Below, piece by piece: positions 61,420-64,000 of a DNA stretch of 64,000 bases. Numbering within the stretch: position 1 is the first letter of the stretch; each line of letters begins with the position of its first letter. Under the pieces are notes generated by a model. That model was not told the origin of the DNA. It made no database searches and saw only the letters and a list, made by a program, of their open reading frames with translations. Location of the stretch: NCBI GenBank assembly GCA_022578965.1, contig MU400536.1:1-64000 (forward strand), written 5' to 3'. The position numbers and the translations under genes were made by a program. Origin of the DNA: Xylaria sp. FL1777. Taxonomy: Eukaryota; Ascomycota; Sordariomycetes; Xylariales; Xylariaceae.

Positions 61420-62522
61420 ATGTTTCTTACTACGACTCCCGCCTGTCGCGTCTTGGTGTGTGCTGCTGCACTGATGCAAGGTAAGCTCTCGCCTTCAAGA
61501 ATACTGGGAAGAGAGAAAGTGCGCTAACTTCACTTTTTCCTAGGCATTGCCCTTGCCGGCCCAATCAACAAGAATGAGGTCGCCTTCACTTCTCGGAGAG
61601 ACGGAGTCGGGTTCGCCAATGGCATCTGGCTTCGTATCATGCCCCTTGGCGCCTCTATCACGTACGGTCTCACGTCTAACGATGGCAATGGATACCGTGA
61701 TTTTCTTCGAGATCAGATCGTCGACTATGGTAACCCTGTGAATATGGTAGGAAGTCGTCGAAATGGCACGATGGAAGACAACGACGTTGAGGGCTGGCCG
61801 GGCGACATCATAGACCAAGTTCATACAAAAGCCAACACGGCAATGCCTAAGGCAAGTATCCCCTTGCCTCATTCATTTACCATTTCCGACAGTTTTATGA
61901 CTAACTCTTATGCGTATAGTATAAGCCGAACCTCGTCCTGGTTAATGTCGGCACGAACGATTGTAGCGGTAACGTCGATATTCCAAATGCCGGAAAACGC
62001 AGTAAGTGAAACCTAGAGTGAACATCATCCTCCCGCTATCATGGGTGTTGTCCAGATTGAGATACACCCGTGGAGCTTGTGTAGTGGGCTAGAGTTAACA
62101 GGCCCTACATACCAACAAAGCATTAGAAAATTATTTGCTGATTTGAGCGTATAGTGTCAAGTCTCCTGGATGACGTGTATAAAGGTTCACCGCGCGTCAC
62201 CGTCATTCTGTCGACACTGCTAGTGAGATCAGATGAAGTGAACCAAGAGTGTGTCGAGGATGTCAATAGCCAATTCAAGACCGTGGCAGCCACCCAGAGG
62301 GCAAACGGCCGCAGACTCGTACTTGTGGACATGCAGCCACCTGCTGGGCCAACGACCGCCCAGCTGGTTGATGGCATTCACCCAACTGAAGCGGGTTATG
62401 CCAAGATGGCAAACATATGGTTCGAGGGAATCAAAGAAGCTGACGAGGCGGGGTTTCTTCTGACGAAAGAAGCGATTGCGGGGAACCCTGACGGTGTTCC
62501 TGACAGGGGCGTTTACGGTTAA
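61420..62522 (+). CDS. Secreted SGNH/GDSL-type esterase with a GC-AG intron
   Basis: Predicted extracellular serine hydrolase of the SGNH superfamily, close to fungal carbohydrate-esterase-like proteins; the substrate is unknown. Exons 61420-61480, 61544-61851, 61920-62001 and 62155-62522 give 272 residues. A signal peptide covers about residues 1-26 (VLVCAAALMQGIALAG). Block I is MPLGASITYG with nucleophile S58. W105-P-G107 lies in the block II area. Block III is VNVGTNDC (G134, N136). Block V is VDGIHPTEAGY (D223, H226). All four catalytic or oxyanion positions are present. The second intron begins GCAAGT at 61852 and ends ATAG at 61919; the only GT nearby would create an immediate stop. 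The other introns have GTAAG donors. Confidence 0.92.
61852..61919 (+). other. GC-AG intron of the esterase gene
   Basis: The donor AAG|GCAAGT matches the strong extended consensus that GC introns need, a CTAAC branch site is at about 61,910, and the acceptor is GCGTATAG. Splicing here joins MPK to YKPNLVLVNVGTND in frame. Confidence 0.8.
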
Positions 62523-64000
62523 TCATGCCATATATTAGCATATTCCTTGTATATAGTTTGTCTCGGAACGCATTTTCGTCTCCATAGTTTGGCGATGATC
62601 TTGATATAAACATTCTATACGGAAAAGCTCTTACCTATCTACTGTTGGAACAACGTGACCCAAAGCGGGAGTTTGCTGCCCAAAATTCTAGGCTAGACGA
62701 GATATACTAACAATGCCCCTAAACGTCTAACCAAAGGCAGCAGGATATGCTAATCACATGGTAATAGTTGTCTCTAGGTGTCTTTGGGGGCTGAAACCCC
62801 TTTGGACTAATAATAAACCTAGGTTGTCTTACAATTGACATTGGACTTACACACACAAATCAGGGCATGGCTTCGAAGAAGTAGCTATACGAAAAATTTA
62901 CGTTAGATTTAACTTAAGCCGCCGTTATTTGTTTATTTGATAACATAGCATTTAAAGTCTCTGAAGGAATTAGAGACATAGCGCGAATATGTGTGTGCCT
63001 TTGGAGTGAACACACGATACGAGGTTCCAGAATGAATAGTCAATACAGTTCATAATAGTGAAGTGTGAAAAAAACAATTACTAGCTCTTTACTCCGAAAC
63101 GAAGAGCCAGTAAGAAGTTAATAATACGTTTCTATCATCTACGTTGAGTAAAGACAACATATATAGCTTGCTAAAAGTTTTTGATGGTGGCATATATACG
63201 TTCATATATTGTTACACACATCAAGTAGTGATAACGCCCAAATACCACGGATTATAAATGAAATCTGCCCCTCTAGAATCATCAAGTTTTCTTTATCTAG
63301 CTTGTACAATTCTCCGAAGAATGCATAGTTGTGACTAGACCTCCAAACGTACAGTCATAAAGGGGTGCCAATATAGTTGGTGTGTCTTCAATGATAGTAG
63401 CCTAATATTAGTATCTATTGATACCATAATTATATCTTCTCAACAGCATATATTTCGACCTTAACAATGGTGAACTTGTATAATAGGGGCTGCTGCAACA
63501 GTGCTTAGAACCGAGAATTAAATTTATTCATAATAAAATAATCTGTTATAGCTGCTAAAGACCATACCTCTTATCCAGGCTTGTGCTAGGCATGGTAGCT
63601 GTCCTTGAGTCTATATACAATGGGTTCGGGCTTCCTCACCTCCGGGGTCCGCCAATATGTCTCACATAAGCGAGGGCTGAATAGCGTCACTTCTGGATAC
63701 CCGAGACAGTCTCAATAGATCTCAGTTCAGCGTAGTACAGCCCCGGTGTCTCACCGAACTACGCATCTGGGTATAGCACAAGGTGTTCGGCGGGTTCAGC
63801 GCATGTAACAACCCGACCATGTCAGTGGTCAGCTAATTTACGTGGTAATAAAACCTTAAATAAGGGCTTGAAAATCATATACTCAATTGAGCCACAATAA
63901 TCTTTATTGGTGCTAAAGGTCCGTATAGAGTTTAAGCTGAAGCCGGCCATTCTTTCACGCTATATGTATTATACCAAGATTAGTTCAAAAAATATATTAG
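62523..64000. other. Terminal intergenic region without a recognised gene
   Basis: About 1.5 kb, moderately A+T-rich, no open frame of note on either strand. Composition and absence of genes suggest approach to another repeat-rich stretch beyond the window, but no partner repeat is visible here. Confidence 0.4.

Noticed and set aside
1..64000. Search for CRISPR arrays, biosynthetic clusters or prokaryotic-type mobile systems
   Set aside because: No regularly spaced identical repeats with unique spacers, no polyketide or peptide synthase modules, and all credible genes have fungal intron structure.

Overview
The window is nuclear DNA of a filamentous ascomycete, most likely a Sordariomycete. 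The evidence is short (about 54-230 nt) GT-AG introns with CTAAC-type branch points, fungal-type proteins (a Zn(II)2Cys6 regulator, a fungal phospholipase D with PX and PH domains, Rtf1, Coq7), TACCTA/TAGGTA-rich intergenic DNA, and a sharp two-compartment composition. Extremely A+T-rich blocks without genes (about 1-11,850 and 15,600-30,500) alternate with normal-composition gene islands. The A+T-rich blocks look like retrotransposons destroyed by RIP (repeat-induced point mutation, C-to-T on either strand).

Block 1 (1-11.85 kb) holds an LTR element of about 9.7 kb. Its two direct LTRs (729-1014 and 10159-10444) differ only by transitions. On the minus strand it carries a recognisable Ty3/gypsy reverse transcriptase whose catalytic Asp-Asp has become Asn-Asn. 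A 51-bp degenerate tandem repeat lies inside it. Block 2 (15.5-30.6 kb) is bounded by a second, unrelated direct-repeat pair (15496-15716 and 30377-30597). It contains a plus-strand gypsy pol relic (reverse transcriptase, RNase H, integrase), and about 7 kb of unresolved AT-rich sequence, possibly nested insertions. A single seven-exon MFS transporter gene sits alone between the two blocks (12.4-14.8 kb).

From 31.0 to 34.0 kb, directly beside block 2, is a heavily broken copy of a cysteinyl-tRNA synthetase gene, interrupted by an insertion of about 0.9 kb. From 35.5 kb onward the island is ordinary and gene-bearing: phospholipase D (+), an unidentified coiled-coil protein (-), a Rieske/AIF-type FAD oxidoreductase (-), a Zn2Cys6 transcription factor (-), the Paf1-complex subunit Rtf1 (-), Coq7 (+), a GNAT acetyltransferase (+) and a secreted SGNH/GDSL esterase with a GC-AG intron (+). 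These are independent fungal transcription units and no biosynthetic gene cluster or operon-like logic is evident. The Rieske/AIF protein and Coq7 both look mitochondrial but are not adjacent.

I found no convincing wholly new system. The most unusual items are the RIP-erased catalytic motifs in two differently oriented gypsy elements, the LTR pair whose outer halves escaped mutation, the decayed tRNA-synthetase duplicate at the edge of the repeat block, and an open frame running past the Rtf1 stop codon. Exon boundaries were read by eye from splice signals and reading phase; transcript data were not available.
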